Assembly: GCF_000466745.1 (NCBI RefSeq)
Contig: NZ_ANNI01000003.1
Location: 434,001 to 498,000, forward strand
Length of the DNA: 64,000 nucleotides
Direction of reading: 5' to 3'
Source of the DNA: Campylobacter concisus ATCC 51562
Lineage (GTDB): Bacteria; Campylobacterota; Campylobacteria; Campylobacterales; Campylobacteraceae
The position numbers and the translations under genes were made by a program. This document shows positions 1-10,870 of this stretch, piece after piece. Under the pieces are notes generated by a model. It saw only the letters and a program-made list of their open reading frames with translations, searched no databases and was not told the DNA's origin. Numbering within the stretch: the stretch's first letter is position 1; each line of letters begins with the position of its first letter.

Positions 1-16
1 CATAATTTTATAAATT

Positions 17-964
17 TTAGTTTATTTTATCTTCTAAATTTAAATTAAAAGTAGTGCTTTTGTCTGGATTGAATGGAAATTTCTCCGTTGTAAGTTTTTC
101 TAAGCACTCTCTTACTTTTGCGTTAAATTCTTCATTATATGATAGCTCTAAAATTTCATAGCTAAAATTTCCGCTCTGATCTATCATAACTTTAACTTTA
201 GCCAAATTTGCAGAATCGGCCTTATAGCTTTGCCATCTTCTTTGAATTTGTTTTGTTATCGCACCCATTAGTGGATCGTAAGTACCGGTAGATTGTGATT
301 TTGGAGCAGTTGGATTTTGATCTATCTTTAAACTCTTTATTATATCACTAGCTTCTTTTGCGGCTTTTGAACTAGAAGCTTCGCTTTTTTTACGGCTTTG
401 AACTTTATTTTCGGTCTTTTTTATACCATCGTCTTTTTTAAGTTTCGTAGGATCTATATCACTAAAGAGATCTTTTATATTTGGCTCTTTTGGTTTTGGC
501 TTTTCAACTGGCTTTGGTGCAGGCTTAGGCTCAGGTTTTGGCTCTGGCTTAATATCTTCTTTGGGTTCTTCACTTGGTTTTAAAATTTCTGGTTTTGGTT
601 CTGGTTTTTTAGGTTCAGGTTTTGGTTCCTCTTTTGGAGGAGTTGGTAAGCTTGGAGTTGGCAATGGTTCATCTGGTACAACAGGCTTATTTGTAGTCTC
701 TTGCTTATCTTCCTCTGACTCCTTTTTAGGTTCAGGCTTTGTCTCTTTAACTACTTCATCTGCTTGTTTTGGAGCTTTAATGGTTTGATCAATCTCCCTA
801 TCAACCATAACCACATCCATAATAGCATCTTTATCATCGGTATATTTCTTAGGAGGTTCTACAAAAAATGTAAGCTTTATAAATAAAATAAGTATAATTG
901 TAACGTAAATACAAAACGCTACAAGAAACGAACTAAGCGTTGGAAATTTAACTTTATTTGACAT
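17..964 (-). CDS. tolA: TolA/TonB-type energy-transducing periplasmic protein
   Basis: This 315-residue protein probably links the inner-membrane TolQR motor to the outer membrane. It has a short cytoplasmic N-terminus, one membrane segment (about residues 12-32), a long Pro/Glu/Lys-rich periplasmic stretch with repeated PEPKPEP-type units (about 70-170) and a TonB/TolA-like C-terminal domain (about 225-310). It starts one base after the TolR stop, so it is translated with tolQ-tolR as part of the unit behind atpC. The opposite-strand start triplet at positions 1-3 would fit the next gene (tolB in related genomes), but only the start codon lies inside the window. TolA versus TonB is decided by the neighbours rather than by the sequence. 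Confidence 0.85.
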   Translation of the reverse strand: MSNKVKFPTLSSFLVAFCIYVTIILILFIKLTFFVEPPKKYTDDKDAIMDVVMVDREIDQTIKAPKQADEVVKETKPEPKKESEEDKQETTNKPVVPDEPLPTPSLPTPPKEEPKPEPKKPEPKPEILKPSEEPKEDIKPEPKPEPKPAPKPVEKPKPKEPNIKDLFSDIDPTKLKKDDGIKKTENKVQSRKKSEASSSKAAKEASDIIKSLKIDQNPTAPKSQSTGTYDPLMGAITKQIQRRWQSYKADSANLAKVKVMIDQSGNFSYEILELSYNEEFNAKVRECLEKLTTEKFPFNPDKSTTFNLNLEDKIN

Positions 965-965
965 C

Positions 966-1364
966 TTAGCCGTTTGTCTCTAAAGCCACTTTGTTAAAAC
1001 CAGCACCTTTTAAAGTCTTTAATACAAACATAACATCATCGTATTTTAAATTTTTATCAGCTTTTATATAGATAGGCGAGGTTTTATCGTATTTTGTACT
1101 CATTAATGCGATATTATCAGGAAACTCAGCAAGGCTCATAGTACTCTGATCAACTCTAACTTGTCCTTGCGAATTTATAGATACTATAAGGTCTTTTTGC
1201 TTAGATGTTGAAGTTTTCGCCTTTGAACCATCCGGAAGAGTAATATCCTCTTGATATGTTATGGTTGGCATAGTAACCATTAAAATGGCTAGTAAAACAA
1301 GCATAATATCAACAAGAGGAGTTATATTTAGCTCTGGTGTCTCATCGGTAAATTTAACGGCCAT
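966..1364 (-). CDS. tolR: TolR/ExbD family proton-channel protein
   Basis: This is a 132-residue inner-membrane protein with one N-terminal membrane helix (about 17-37) and a periplasmic domain. The helix starts at the conserved motif PLVDIMLVLL, with the proton-binding Asp at residue 19. Length and layout match ExbD/TolR. It abuts the TolQ-like gene upstream and is one base from the TolA-like gene downstream, so the three form the motor of a Tol-Pal system. ExbD naming is equally possible from sequence alone; a second ExbD lies at 21.6-21.9 kb. Confidence 0.88.
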   Translation of the reverse strand: MAVKFTDETPELNITPLVDIMLVLLAILMVTMPTITYQEDITLPDGSKAKTSTSKQKDLIVSINSQGQVRVDQSTMSLAEFPDNIALMSTKYDKTSPIYIKADKNLKYDDVMFVLKTLKGAGFNKVALETNG

Positions 1365-1949
1365 TTATAGTATCTCATCATCTTTTTTAAGTGCTATCAT
1401 TACATCAGCCTGACGCTCGATAACGCTCATTAATTCATAAGCTTTTCTTTTTATGAGTAAGTTAAATGTATATGCTGGGATGGCAACAAAAATTCCGCAA
1501 CCAGTTGCAACAAGTGCCTCTGAAATAGCTGGAGCGATAATACCAAGTGATGAACCTCCACCATTTCCAAGCTGTGAAAATGTCTCTAAAATAGAAACAA
1601 CGGTTCCAAAAAGACCAATAAAAGGCGAAGTAGATGCTATTACACTTAGCCACGTTAGCCCACTTGTAGCATTTTTCTCGGCTATACTTATACATACATT
1701 TAGTTTTTCTCTTGAAATTCTTCCATTTGCACATTTTCTCAAAGACGAATCATTTGGAATATTTTTAGCACCCATAAGCAATGCTTCAAGTGCATTTTGC
1801 TCACGTTTTTGCCAAGCTCCAATACCAGCCATTCTTGAAAAAAGAATTGTGAAACTAACTATAAAATATATTGACAGCCAAGTTAAAACAATAATTGTAA
1901 TAAAACTACTTCTTTGAATGTAATTTAAAAATAAATCTATACCGCCCAC
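1365..1949 (-). CDS. tolQ: TolQ/ExbB family proton-channel protein
   Basis: This is a 194-residue polytopic membrane protein of the MotA/TolQ/ExbB family. The three expected membrane segments lie near residues 15-37, 100-125 and 135-160. The family pattern GLFGTVVSILETF followed by APAISEALVATGCG is present. It powers the TolR/TolA partners with the proton gradient. It starts directly after the atpC stop codon with no gap, so it is probably cotranscribed with the ATP synthase operon, as in other Campylobacter. Confidence 0.88.
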   Translation of the reverse strand: MGGIDLFLNYIQRSSFITIIVLTWLSIYFIVSFTILFSRMAGIGAWQKREQNALEALLMGAKNIPNDSSLRKCANGRISREKLNVCISIAEKNATSGLTWLSVIASTSPFIGLFGTVVSILETFSQLGNGGGSSLGIIAPAISEALVATGCGIFVAIPAYTFNLLIKRKAYELMSVIERQADVMIALKKDDEIL

Positions 1950-2339
1950 TTATCTAGTTCTCACTACATTTTCCATTTTAGATATAGTTGCTGCGAAAGC
2001 ATTTGTATCACTACTCATGCTCTCTATCAAATTTCTAGCAGCTTCCAATGAATTTGCAAGCTCGCTTTCACTATCACCAGAGACGTAAACCGCACCGTCA
2101 GCAAGTATTACTACCTTACCTTCGTCAATCTTTGCATAGCCCCAGTTAATCGCAACAACATCATGTTTTTTATTTTTATGTTCTATATCTATAATACCTG
2201 CTTTTAAAAGAGATATTAATGAGGCATGGTTTGGCAAAACACCAAACTCGCCCTCGCTACCTGGAAGCACTACACTACTCACGTCATCATTAAATATCTG
2301 ACCTTGAGGAGTTACGATCTCTAAATGTAATTTATCCAT
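1950..2339 (-). CDS. atpC: F1 ATP synthase epsilon subunit
   Basis: This 129-residue protein is the epsilon subunit of the F1 central stalk, which regulates rotation and ATP hydrolysis. The N-terminal beta-sandwich starts with LEIVTPQGQIFND and carries the conserved GSEGEFGVLPNHA loop. A C-terminal alpha-helical part rich in Ala, Glu and Ser follows. It is the last ATP synthase gene of the operon, 18 bases after atpD and directly abutting tolQ. Confidence 0.96.
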   Translation of the reverse strand: MDKLHLEIVTPQGQIFNDDVSSVVLPGSEGEFGVLPNHASLISLLKAGIIDIEHKNKKHDVVAINWGYAKIDEGKVVILADGAVYVSGDSESELANSLEAARNLIESMSSDTNAFAATISKMENVVRTR

Positions 2340-2357
2340 TACGCTTCCTTTTTAAAT

Positions 2358-3755
<1,398 letters not shown>

Positions 3756-3766
3756 TCATACTCCTT

Positions 3767-4654
3767 TTATTTCATTGATTCAACACCACTGATGATCTCG
3801 ATAAGCTCAGTGGTAATAGACTCTTGTCTTGCTTTATTGTAAGCAAGATTTAACTGTTTAACGCGTTGTTTAGCATTGTTTGTTGCATTATCCATAGCTT
3901 GCATTCTAGCACTGTGCTCAGCCGCCAAAGAGTCAACTAAAGCATAATACATACTATACTCAAAATATTTATTAAGCAATTCATCCATGATCTTAGTATA
4001 ATTGTCTTCTGGCTCAAATTCCATCAAAGAATTTGTCTCAACCGCAACTATCTTAGACGGCTCAATAGGCACAATATCATTTACTCTAATCTCTTGAGAA
4101 ATCATATTTTTATAGCCATTGTGTATTAGTACGACCTTATCTGTTATGCTGTTTGTAAAGTCATCAATGGCGTCTTTTATGATCTTTTGAGCTTTTTCAT
4201 ATGTAGGAGAAGAGCTAGCTCCGACGTAAGTCTCAAGTAGTTCAACGCCTTGGAAATTGAAAAATTCTATACCTTTTTTACCAACAGCTCTTAGTCTAAC
4301 TTTGATCTTTTTGGCTTTTAGCTCATCGATCATGCGCCTAACTGTCTTTATAGTCTGGACATTAAAGCCACCGCAAAGCCCTTTATCAGCGGTAACAAAT
4401 ATAATATCAACCTTTTCTACACTCTTTGTTGTATTAAAAAATTTACTCTCAGTCATAACTGAAGCATATTGATTGATCTTATAAGCTATCTCTGATAAAA
4501 CCTCATTGATCTTAAGAGCGTAAACTCTAGAGTAGCGAGCAGCCTCTTCGGCTTTGCGAAGCTTCGCTGTTGAGACAAGCTTCATCGCACGCGTCGTCTT
4601 TTGAGTGTTCTGTACGCTCTTGATCTTTCGTTTTATATCTTTTAAATTTGACAT
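3767..4654 (-). CDS. atpG: F1 ATP synthase gamma subunit
   Basis: This 295-residue protein is the rotating central shaft of F1. It begins with the typical coiled-coil N-terminus ([20 protein letters not shown]) and ends with the matching C-terminal helix containing [14 protein letters not shown] Rossmann-like middle domain carries the [11 protein letters not shown] motif. It lies 9 bases after atpA and 11 before atpD. Confidence 0.97.
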   Translation of the reverse strand: MSNLKDIKRKIKSVQNTQKTTRAMKLVSTAKLRKAEEAARYSRVYALKINEVLSEIAYKINQYASVMTESKFFNTTKSVEKVDIIFVTADKGLCGGFNVQTIKTVRRMIDELKAKKIKVRLRAVGKKGIEFFNFQGVELLETYVGASSSPTYEKAQKIIKDAIDDFTNSITDKVVLIHNGYKNMISQEIRVNDIVPIEPSKIVAVETNSLMEFEPEDNYTKIMDELLNKYFEYSMYYALVDSLAAEHSARMQAMDNATNNAKQRVKQLNLAYNKARQESITTELIEIISGVESMK

Positions 4655-4663
4655 ATCTCAGCC

Positions 4664-6181
4664 CTAGTTAGCGGCAAAAGTCGCTTTAAAATCTTTCAAC
4701 GCTTTATGTAAAATTTCTTCTACTTCTTTATCAAGAACCTTTTTAGTTCTGATTTGCTCAAAAATTTCAGGGTATTTTGCCTCAATATATGGATATAGCT
4801 CAGCCTCAAATTTTGTTACATTTGCAGTTGCAACATCATCTAAATAACCCTTAGCGCCAGCAAATATGATAACTACTTGATTCTCAACTGGAAGTGGAGA
4901 ATATGGAGGTTGTTTTAGCACTTCAACCATCTTTTGACCACGCTCTAGTTGTTTTCTCGAACTCTCGTCAAGGTCGCTTGCAAATTGAGCAAACGCTTGT
5001 AGTTCGCGGTATTGAGCAAGGTCTAGTCTTAGTGTACCAGAAACTTGTTTGATAGCTTTGATCTGAGCCGCACCACCAACACGAGATACAGAAAGACCAA
5101 CGTTGATCGCTGGACGGATACCTGAGTTAAATAGGTCACTCTCAAGGAAAATTTGACCATCTGTAATAGAAATAACGTTTGTTGGAATATAAGCTGAAAC
5201 GTCTCCTGCTTGAGTCTCAATAATAGGTAGAGCTGTTAAAGATCCCGCACCTAGTGCGTCATTTAGCTTACTTGCTCTTTCTAGAAGTCTTGAGTGAAGA
5301 TAGAAAACGTCGCCCGGATAAGCTTCACGGCCTGGTGGTCTTCTTAAGATCAAAGACATCTCACGGTAAGCAACCGCGTGTTTTGACAAGTCATCATAGA
5401 TTATTAGCGCGTGGCGAGAGTTATCTCTAAAATATTCACCCATTGTTACACCAGCGTATGGGGCAAGGTATTGAAGTGCGGCTGCGTCACTAGCACCAGC
5501 ATTTACAACTATTGTATAGTCCATAGCGCCATACTCTTCAAGTTTTTTAACGACTTGAGCAACGGTTGATTGTTTTTGACCGATAGCTACATAGATACAA
5601 ATAACATCTTGACCTTTTTGGTTGATAATAGTATCGATAGCAACTGTTGTTTTTCCAGTTTGACGGTCGCCGATGATTAGTTCTCTTTGTCCTCTACCGA
5701 TTGGCACAAGTGCGTCAATCGCTTTGATACCTGTTTGAAGTGGCTCATGAACGCTCTTTCTAGCCATAATACCTTTTGCTTTTTCTTCAACAAAGCGAGA
5801 TTCGGTAGCTTCAATTGGGCCTTTTGCGTCGATTGGCTCACCTAGTGAATTTACAACACGGCCGATCAATACGTCGCCAACTGGCACACGTAGAAGTTTT
5901 TTTAGTCTTTTTACAGAGCTTCCTTCTGTGATACCGCTAGTTTTTCCAAGGATAACTATACCAACACTGCTCTCTTCAAGGTTAAGAGCCATACCCTTTT
6001 CGCCACTTTCAAACTCAACCATTTCGCCAGCCATAACGTTTTTCAAACCATAAACGTTAGCAACGCCATCAGCGACTGAGATGACTTTACCGGTCTCTTC
6101 TACATCAACACTTAAATCAAAATTTTCGATACGCTCTTTGATTATCGTGCTAATTTCGTCAGCTTTAATTTTTGCACTCAC
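4664..6181 (-). CDS. atpA: F1 ATP synthase alpha subunit
   Basis: This is the non-catalytic alpha subunit of F1, 505 residues, full length. The nucleotide-binding loop GDRQTGKT lies near residue 170. The [15 protein letters not shown] stretch precedes it, and the alpha-signature region around [14 protein letters not shown] and the arginine-finger segment are visible. It is expressed from the atp operon between atpH (14-base gap) and atpG (9-base gap). Confidence 0.98.
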   Translation of the reverse strand: MSAKIKADEISTIIKERIENFDLSVDVEETGKVISVADGVANVYGLKNVMAGEMVEFESGEKGMALNLEESSVGIVILGKTSGITEGSSVKRLKKLLRVPVGDVLIGRVVNSLGEPIDAKGPIEATESRFVEEKAKGIMARKSVHEPLQTGIKAIDALVPIGRGQRELIIGDRQTGKTTVAIDTIINQKGQDVICIYVAIGQKQSTVAQVVKKLEEYGAMDYTIVVNAGASDAAALQYLAPYAGVTMGEYFRDNSRHALIIYDDLSKHAVAYREMSLILRRPPGREAYPGDVFYLHSRLLERASKLNDALGAGSLTALPIIETQAGDVSAYIPTNVISITDGQIFLESDLFNSGIRPAINVGLSVSRVGGAAQIKAIKQVSGTLRLDLAQYRELQAFAQFASDLDESSRKQLERGQKMVEVLKQPPYSPLPVENQVVIIFAGAKGYLDDVATANVTKFEAELYPYIEAKYPEIFEQIRTKKVLDKEVEEILHKALKDFKATFAAN

Positions 6182-6195
6182 GCTTTCACTCCTTT

Positions 6196-6726
6196 TTAAA
6201 TTGCTTTTAATATATATTCACTCATTTGACTTTTTAGTCTATCGATAGAGAAATTTACCTCGACACCTAAATCATCTAACTCAACTTTTACGCCGTTGTA
6301 ATCGCTCTTTGAGCCATTAAGCTTGATCTTAGAGTTAAATTTCTTAGAGAAATTCTCTTCCAAAGCTTTCAGCTGCTCAGCGCTTAGATCAAAATTTCCA
6401 ATAACCTCGCCACGATATGTATTTTCAAGCAAAGATTGCTCTATCTTCATCTCGTTTAAGATCGCTGGGATAAGTTCCAGTCTTTTATTTGCGCCAAGAA
6501 GCTTAATAAAATTTGCAAATTTAGCATCTTGATTTTTAACCAAAGATAGTACAAATTTAACCTTTTGTGAAGCCTTTAATGTCGGCAAACTTATAATGCT
6601 TTTAAATTTATCGCTAGCAAAAGCAGCAGCTAGCTCTGATAAATTTTCAACAAATGCATTAAGTTCATTGGACTTTACGTCGCTTAAGATCGCCTTTACG
6701 TATTTTTTAGCTACTACTTCATTCAT
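6196..6726 (-). CDS. atpH: F1 ATP synthase delta subunit
   Basis: This 176-residue protein is the delta (OSCP-like) subunit that ties the b/b' stator stalk to the top of F1. It opens with the family pattern VAKKYVKAI and has the conserved C-terminal [20 protein letters not shown] segment that follows a helical N-domain. It overlaps the atpF stop by one base, which indicates translational coupling to the stalk subunit it binds. Confidence 0.93.
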   Translation of the reverse strand: MNEVVAKKYVKAILSDVKSNELNAFVENLSELAAAFASDKFKSIISLPTLKASQKVKFVLSLVKNQDAKFANFIKLLGANKRLELIPAILNEMKIEQSLLENTYRGEVIGNFDLSAEQLKALEENFSKKFNSKIKLNGSKSDYNGVKVELDDLGVEVNFSIDRLKSQMSEYILKAI

Positions 6727-7238
6727 TAGCTAACCTTTTTAAGTATGATATTTGCAAGCTCTTTTTGATCGACTTTTAGGCTATCACTCGAGAAAATGTC
6801 GCTCAAAATTTCATTTACAACGCCTTTTGTCATCTTGCGCTCTTCAAATTCTTTTTGCTCTTTGTAGCTCTTTTGAAGATTTGTTATATCATTTTGAGCA
6901 TCACTTTTAACCTTAGCAGCTAAATTTAAAGCCTCTTTTTTAGCAGTTTCGATTAAAGAGTTTGCATTTTGCTTAGCCTCTTCTACACGTTTTAGAGCGT
7001 CATCTTTTTTAGCTTTTGACTCACGAAGCTTCTCTTGGATACTCTCAAGCTTATTTGCGATCCTATCGATCCTGCTTTGATAAAGAGCTTTTAGTGGCTT
7101 AGCAGCAAAATAGACCAAAATAGCAAAGAAAAGTAAGAAGTTTAGCGTTCTCTCGACTATGTCGTAGTTTGTTCCACCATGCTCGCTAGAGTATGCTAGA
7201 AATGGAAGTGCTAGAAAAAATAAAATTTTTATCTTCAT
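6726..7238 (-). CDS. atpF: F0 ATP synthase subunit b
   Basis: This is a stator-stalk subunit of 170 residues. A signal-like hydrophobic N-terminus (about 3-18) precedes the main membrane helix (about 30-48), followed by a long charged coiled coil (about 50-140). The extra N-terminal hydrophobic stretch is longer than in the E. coli b subunit. It follows a second b-type gene by 9 bases, so the stator is a b/b' heterodimer. The genes for subunits a and c are not in the window, as is usual in this group. Confidence 0.92.
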   Translation of the reverse strand: MKIKILFFLALPFLAYSSEHGGTNYDIVERTLNFLLFFAILVYFAAKPLKALYQSRIDRIANKLESIQEKLRESKAKKDDALKRVEEAKQNANSLIETAKKEALNLAAKVKSDAQNDITNLQKSYKEQKEFEERKMTKGVVNEILSDIFSSDSLKVDQKELANIILKKVS

Positions 7239-7247
7239 AAAATTCCT

Positions 7248-7670
7248 TTAAATTTTAGAGAGCTTGGCATTTAAAGCCGCTCTAAGTTCAGGTAGTTTAG
7301 CTGATAGATCTGCCTTTAGGTTATCTTTTTGAGAGCTTAGAGCATTTAAAAATTCATTGTAATCAGCCTCTAAACTAGTTTTTACGGCATTTACTTCTTT
7401 TAAAGACTCTTCTTTTGCCAAATTTAAGGCTTCTTGCCTTATTTTATTGGCCTCAGTCCTTGCGTTTAATATAATCTCTTCAATCTCTTTTTCATGAACG
7501 CTTAGATCACTTGCATTTTTGCTAGTACTCTCTTCATCATTTTTTATAGAAGCATTTCTGTCATCTATAAATTTGAGCATTGGCTTATACAGCAAGGAAT
7601 TCAAAATAGCGATCAATACCAAGAAAACGACAGCCGTTAAAAGCATCAATGGCACATCTATTTCTAACAT
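7248..7670 (-). CDS. atpF': F0 ATP synthase subunit b'
   Basis: This is the first gene of the atp operon, 140 residues. One N-terminal membrane helix (about 6-26) is followed by PMLKFIDDRNASI and a long amphipathic coiled coil to the C-terminus. It pairs with AtpF in the peripheral stalk. A GGAGAG ribosome-binding site lies just before the ATG, and a TAAAAT -10 box is seen about 55 bases upstream. Confidence 0.92.
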   Translation of the reverse strand: MLEIDVPLMLLTAVVFLVLIAILNSLLYKPMLKFIDDRNASIKNDEESTSKNASDLSVHEKEIEEIILNARTEANKIRQEALNLAKEESLKEVNAVKTSLEADYNEFLNALSSQKDNLKADLSAKLPELRAALNAKLSKI

Positions 7671-7723
7671 CCACTCTCCTTATTTTATCATTAAGTTTTA
7701 TTTAATATTCAAATTAAAGTCTG

Positions 7724-7729
7724 ATTTTA
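7724..7729 (-). promoter_or_regulatory. -10 box of the atp operon promoter
   Basis: Read on the minus strand, the hexamer TAAAAT is preceded by an AT-rich stretch, as in Campylobacter sigma-70 promoters. It lies in the 95-base gap between atpF' and parB and would start a transcript about 45 bases before the atpF' ATG. No clear -35 box is seen. Confidence 0.45.
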
Positions 7730-7765
7730 CAATAAATTACTAAAAATAAAAATAAATTTGTAATT

Positions 7766-8626
7766 CTATTTTAGCCTAGAAATAAATTCTTCCACCTGTG
7801 AAATATTATTAAATTCTAAAACTAGATTACCAGATTTTACTTTTGTCTTTATCTTTAAATTTTTAAAAATTTCTTGTAAATTTGATAATTTTTTGCTCAT
7901 TTCCTCAGAAATTTTTGGCTTTTTGTCTTTTATCTCTTCCTTATTTTTTATCTTTTTTACTAAAATTTCTGTGTCTCTAACGCTTAGCTTTTGACCAATT
8001 ATCGTATCAACAACCATCTTTTCTTCTTCAGTGCTAAGCCCAACTATAACTTTAGCATGGCCTTGTGTGAGCTTATCTTCTTGTAAAAGTTTTTGTGTAT
8101 AGTCACTAAGAAGTAAAAGCCTCATCGTATTTGTTATCTGAGTTCTACTCTTATGGATGATGTTTGCTAGGCCATCTTGTGTGATCTTATACTCATTTAT
8201 GAGCTCTTTATACGACTTTGCAAGTTCGATCGGATTTAAATTTTCACGTTGGATATTTTCGATAAGAGCAAGCTCTCTTAAATTTTGAGACTTAATGTCA
8301 GCGATGATCGCCTTTATCTTGCTTGCTCCAAGCAACTTTGTGGCGCGGTATCTGCGCTCACCAGCTATTAGCATGTAGCCATCATCTTTTTTGATGACGA
8401 TTATTGGCTGTATTAGTCCATGCCTTTTGATGCTGGCACTTAGCTCTTTTAAAGCTTCCTCGTCAAAATGCGTTCTTGGCTGGTATGGGTTTGGTAAAAT
8501 TTCATCTATATTTATCTCTTCGACTATCTCAGAGTCATTTAAATTTGCAATCTCTTTGCTGTAGGCCTGCTCTACATCTTCAAGTATCGCGCTAAGTCCT
8601 CGCCCTAATCCACCTTTTTTAGCCAT
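7766..8626 (-). CDS. parB: Chromosome-partitioning protein ParB
   Basis: This 286-residue DNA-binding CTPase-family protein spreads from parS sites and works with ParA in chromosome segregation. It shows the GLGRGLSAILED N-terminus, the CTP-binding motif LIAGERRYRATK with NIQRENLNPIELA downstream, a helix-turn-helix region (ITQDGLANIIHKSRTQITNTM) and a C-terminal dimerisation domain. It follows parA by 15 bases. A parS site was not identified by eye. Confidence 0.95.
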   Translation of the reverse strand: MAKKGGLGRGLSAILEDVEQAYSKEIANLNDSEIVEEINIDEILPNPYQPRTHFDEEALKELSASIKRHGLIQPIIVIKKDDGYMLIAGERRYRATKLLGASKIKAIIADIKSQNLRELALIENIQRENLNPIELAKSYKELINEYKITQDGLANIIHKSRTQITNTMRLLLLSDYTQKLLQEDKLTQGHAKVIVGLSTEEEKMVVDTIIGQKLSVRDTEILVKKIKNKEEIKDKKPKISEEMSKKLSNLQEIFKNLKIKTKVKSGNLVLEFNNISQVEEFISRLK

Positions 8627-8641
8627 TTTTTTCCTTAATTT

Positions 8642-9424
8642 TTAGTTTAAAATACAATATGCCAAATTTTGATACGCGATCGAGCCTGGTGATTTTATAT
8701 CATAAAGTATCACTGGCTTGCCAAAACTTGGGCTTTCAGCAAGTTTTACATTTCTTGGAACGACCACAAATTCCTCTTTGCTGTCCTTACTCTTAAAGAG
8801 CTTATTTTCAAAATGCTGCTTTAAATTTGCAATGGTCTCTTTTGAGAGATTATTTTGCGAACTAAACATAGTCGGCAAAAAGCCCTTTATATTTAGCTTT
8901 GGATTTATTGTCTTCTTAATAATCTTAACCGTATTTAAAATTTGAGCCAAGCCTTCAAGTGCATAAAATTCACATTGAATCGGGATGATAACACTATCAC
9001 TTGCACTAAGAGCATTTATCGTAATGCTACCAAGTGCTGGAGGACTATCAATTATAATAAAATCATAGTCGTTTACAACTTCTGAAATTTTATTTTTAAG
9101 GATCAGTTTATAGTCCTTATTTTGATCGTTAAATTCTTGTTCAATACCGACAAGTCCTATATTTGACGGAGCTAAAAAAAGTGTTGGGATCTCAGTTTTT
9201 AATACGATTTGCGAGAGCTTTTTTCTATCTGTTAAGACGTGATAGATGTTAAACTCATAGTCACTTCTGCTAAAACCAAGTCCGGTTGTCGCATTTGCCT
9301 GTGGATCGATGTCTATTAATAATACTTTTTTTTCAGCAACCGCCAGTGATGCGGCTAAATTTACGGCTGTTGTGGTCTTGCCAACGCCGCCTTTTTGATT
9401 AGCTATTGTTATTATCTCGCTCAT
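8642..9424 (-). CDS. parA: Chromosome-partitioning ATPase ParA (Soj)
   Basis: This 260-residue deviant Walker A ATPase moves ParB-bound DNA. The motif KGGVGKTTTAVNLA lies near residues 11-24 with the signature first Lys, then IDIDPQANATTG (about 37-48) and the Walker B-like IIIDSPPALG. The length is typical for chromosomal Soj. Its start overlaps the end of birA by four bases, so it is translated as part of the fmt-thiD-birA-parA-parB row. Confidence 0.97.
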   Translation of the reverse strand: MSEIITIANQKGGVGKTTTAVNLAASLAVAEKKVLLIDIDPQANATTGLGFSRSDYEFNIYHVLTDRKKLSQIVLKTEIPTLFLAPSNIGLVGIEQEFNDQNKDYKLILKNKISEVVNDYDFIIIDSPPALGSITINALSASDSVIIPIQCEFYALEGLAQILNTVKIIKKTINPKLNIKGFLPTMFSSQNNLSKETIANLKQHFENKLFKSKDSKEEFVVVPRNVKLAESPSFGKPVILYDIKSPGSIAYQNLAYCILN

Positions 9425-10056
9425 CTTAAAGAATATACCTTTTCCCCATTTAGTAAGATCGCTCCATCATCGCAAATTTCAGCATCCTGAAGCGAAACAG
9501 CTCTATTTGCAATATGCGTAATAAAACCTTTTGACTTGCAAAAGTCTATCCTAAATTTGCTAAAAATTGGCTTCCATAAAATCTTTTTATCAAGCATGCT
9601 AATAAAGCCCCAAACTAGCTCATCTACGCTAGTTTTTATATCCAAAATGCCCGCATTTTCAGGCGCGCTAGCTAAATTTATCCCCATGCCACAAATGTAA
9701 ATTTCATCTACTTTATTTGTTAAAGTGCCACCTATCTTGCGCTCGTCCACATAAAAGTCATTTGGCCATTTTAACCAGCACTTTGAGCCAAGTTCGCTCA
9801 AGACTTCACGCATCAGCATAGAAAAATATATCGAGATCGAGGGCGGAGGTATGTCGCTTGGTAGCTCATCTTCGCTTATACAAAATGACATAAACAAATT
9901 TCCGCCAAGCCCTTCCCAGCTGTTACCGCGACTGCCGACCCCTTTTGTTTGATTATACGCCACGACCATATACGGAGCTTTTATCTCGCCGTTTTTTAGG
10001 GCTTCTATCAAAAATTCCTGCGTCGAAGGCAGACTTTGAAAAAACTCTACTTTCAA
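9421..10056 (-). CDS. birA: Biotin-[acetyl-CoA-carboxylase] ligase
   Basis: This short, 211-residue BirA activates biotin and attaches it to the biotin carboxyl carrier protein. Conserved blocks are the N-terminal SLPSTQEFL, the biotin-binding GVGSRGNSWEGLGGNLFMS and KWPNDFYVDERKIGG. It lacks the N-terminal helix-turn-helix of the E. coli protein, so it should act only as an enzyme and not as a repressor. It overlaps parA by four bases and is one base from thiD. Confidence 0.94.
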   Translation of the reverse strand: MKVEFFQSLPSTQEFLIEALKNGEIKAPYMVVAYNQTKGVGSRGNSWEGLGGNLFMSFCISEDELPSDIPPPSISIYFSMLMREVLSELGSKCWLKWPNDFYVDERKIGGTLTNKVDEIYICGMGINLASAPENAGILDIKTSVDELVWGFISMLDKKILWKPIFSKFRIDFCKSKGFITHIANRAVSLQDAEICDDGAILLNGEKVYSLR

Positions 10057-10057
10057 A

Positions 10058-10846
10058 TCACACCTTAAATTTATAGAAGTGATTTACCGGATTTTGTCCA
10101 CCGCCGATGATGACCGCATTTTTGATAGCGTTAAAGATATAATCATGCGCATTTTTTACGCTCTCTTTTAGGCTTTGGCCATTTGCTAAATTTGAAGCTA
10201 TAGCGCTTGATAGCGAGCAGCCTGAGCCGTGTGTCGCAGTCGTTTTTATACGCTCATCGCTAAAAATTTCATATTCACTGCCATCATAAAATATATCAAG
10301 CGACTTGCCTTCTATCTCGCCACATTTTAGATAGACGCTTTTTGTGCCAAATTTCAAAAGCTCCTTGCAAGCCTCTTTTAGCTCACTCTCGCTCTTTAGC
10401 TCATGCTTTAAAATTTCACGCGCTTCAAAGATATTTGGCGTGATCACGCTCGCAAGCGGAAAAAGCTCCTCCACAATCGCGTCTTTTGCAGCACCCTCTA
10501 GCCAGATGTCGCCATTTTTACAGCTCATTACAGGATCGAGCACGACTGGCGGTAAATTTTTGATCTCTCTTAGCGTTCTTGCGACGCTTTTAATGATCTC
10601 AACGCTTGGGACAACGCCTATTTTTATCACATCAACTCTTATATCATCAAATATCGCTCTTATCTGATCCTCGATGAGCTTTGGTTCAACTAGCTGCATG
10701 CCAAATATACCTTTTGTATTTTGAGCAGTGACCGCCGTGATCGCTCCCATCGCATATACACCGTGTGCTATAAAGACCTTTATATCAGCTAAAACTCCAG
10801 CTCCGCCGCTTGGATCAACACCTGCTATACTTAGCGCATTTTTCAT
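10058..10846 (-). CDS. thiD: Hydroxymethylpyrimidine/phosphomethylpyrimidine kinase
   Basis: This 262-residue ribokinase-fold kinase phosphorylates HMP and HMP-phosphate in thiamine synthesis. It starts with SIAGVDPSGGAGVLADIK, has VVLDPVM near residue 106, and carries the anion-hole motif THGSGCSLSSAIA with the catalytic Asp position apparently replaced by Ser in GSGC (GxGC is normal in ThiD). It lies in the operon between fmt (24-base gap) and birA. Confidence 0.94.
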   Translation of the reverse strand: MKNALSIAGVDPSGGAGVLADIKVFIAHGVYAMGAITAVTAQNTKGIFGMQLVEPKLIEDQIRAIFDDIRVDVIKIGVVPSVEIIKSVARTLREIKNLPPVVLDPVMSCKNGDIWLEGAAKDAIVEELFPLASVITPNIFEAREILKHELKSESELKEACKELLKFGTKSVYLKCGEIEGKSLDIFYDGSEYEIFSDERIKTTATHGSGCSLSSAIASNLANGQSLKESVKNAHDYIFNAIKNAVIIGGGQNPVNHFYKFKV

Positions 10847-10870
10847 ATTTTCTCCTATTAAATTTGATTA

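Noticed and set aside
398-788. Plus-strand open frames opposite tolA
   Set aside because: They arise from the Pro/Glu/Lys repeats of the minus-strand gene, giving Gly/Ser or Phe/Trp-rich translations without sense.
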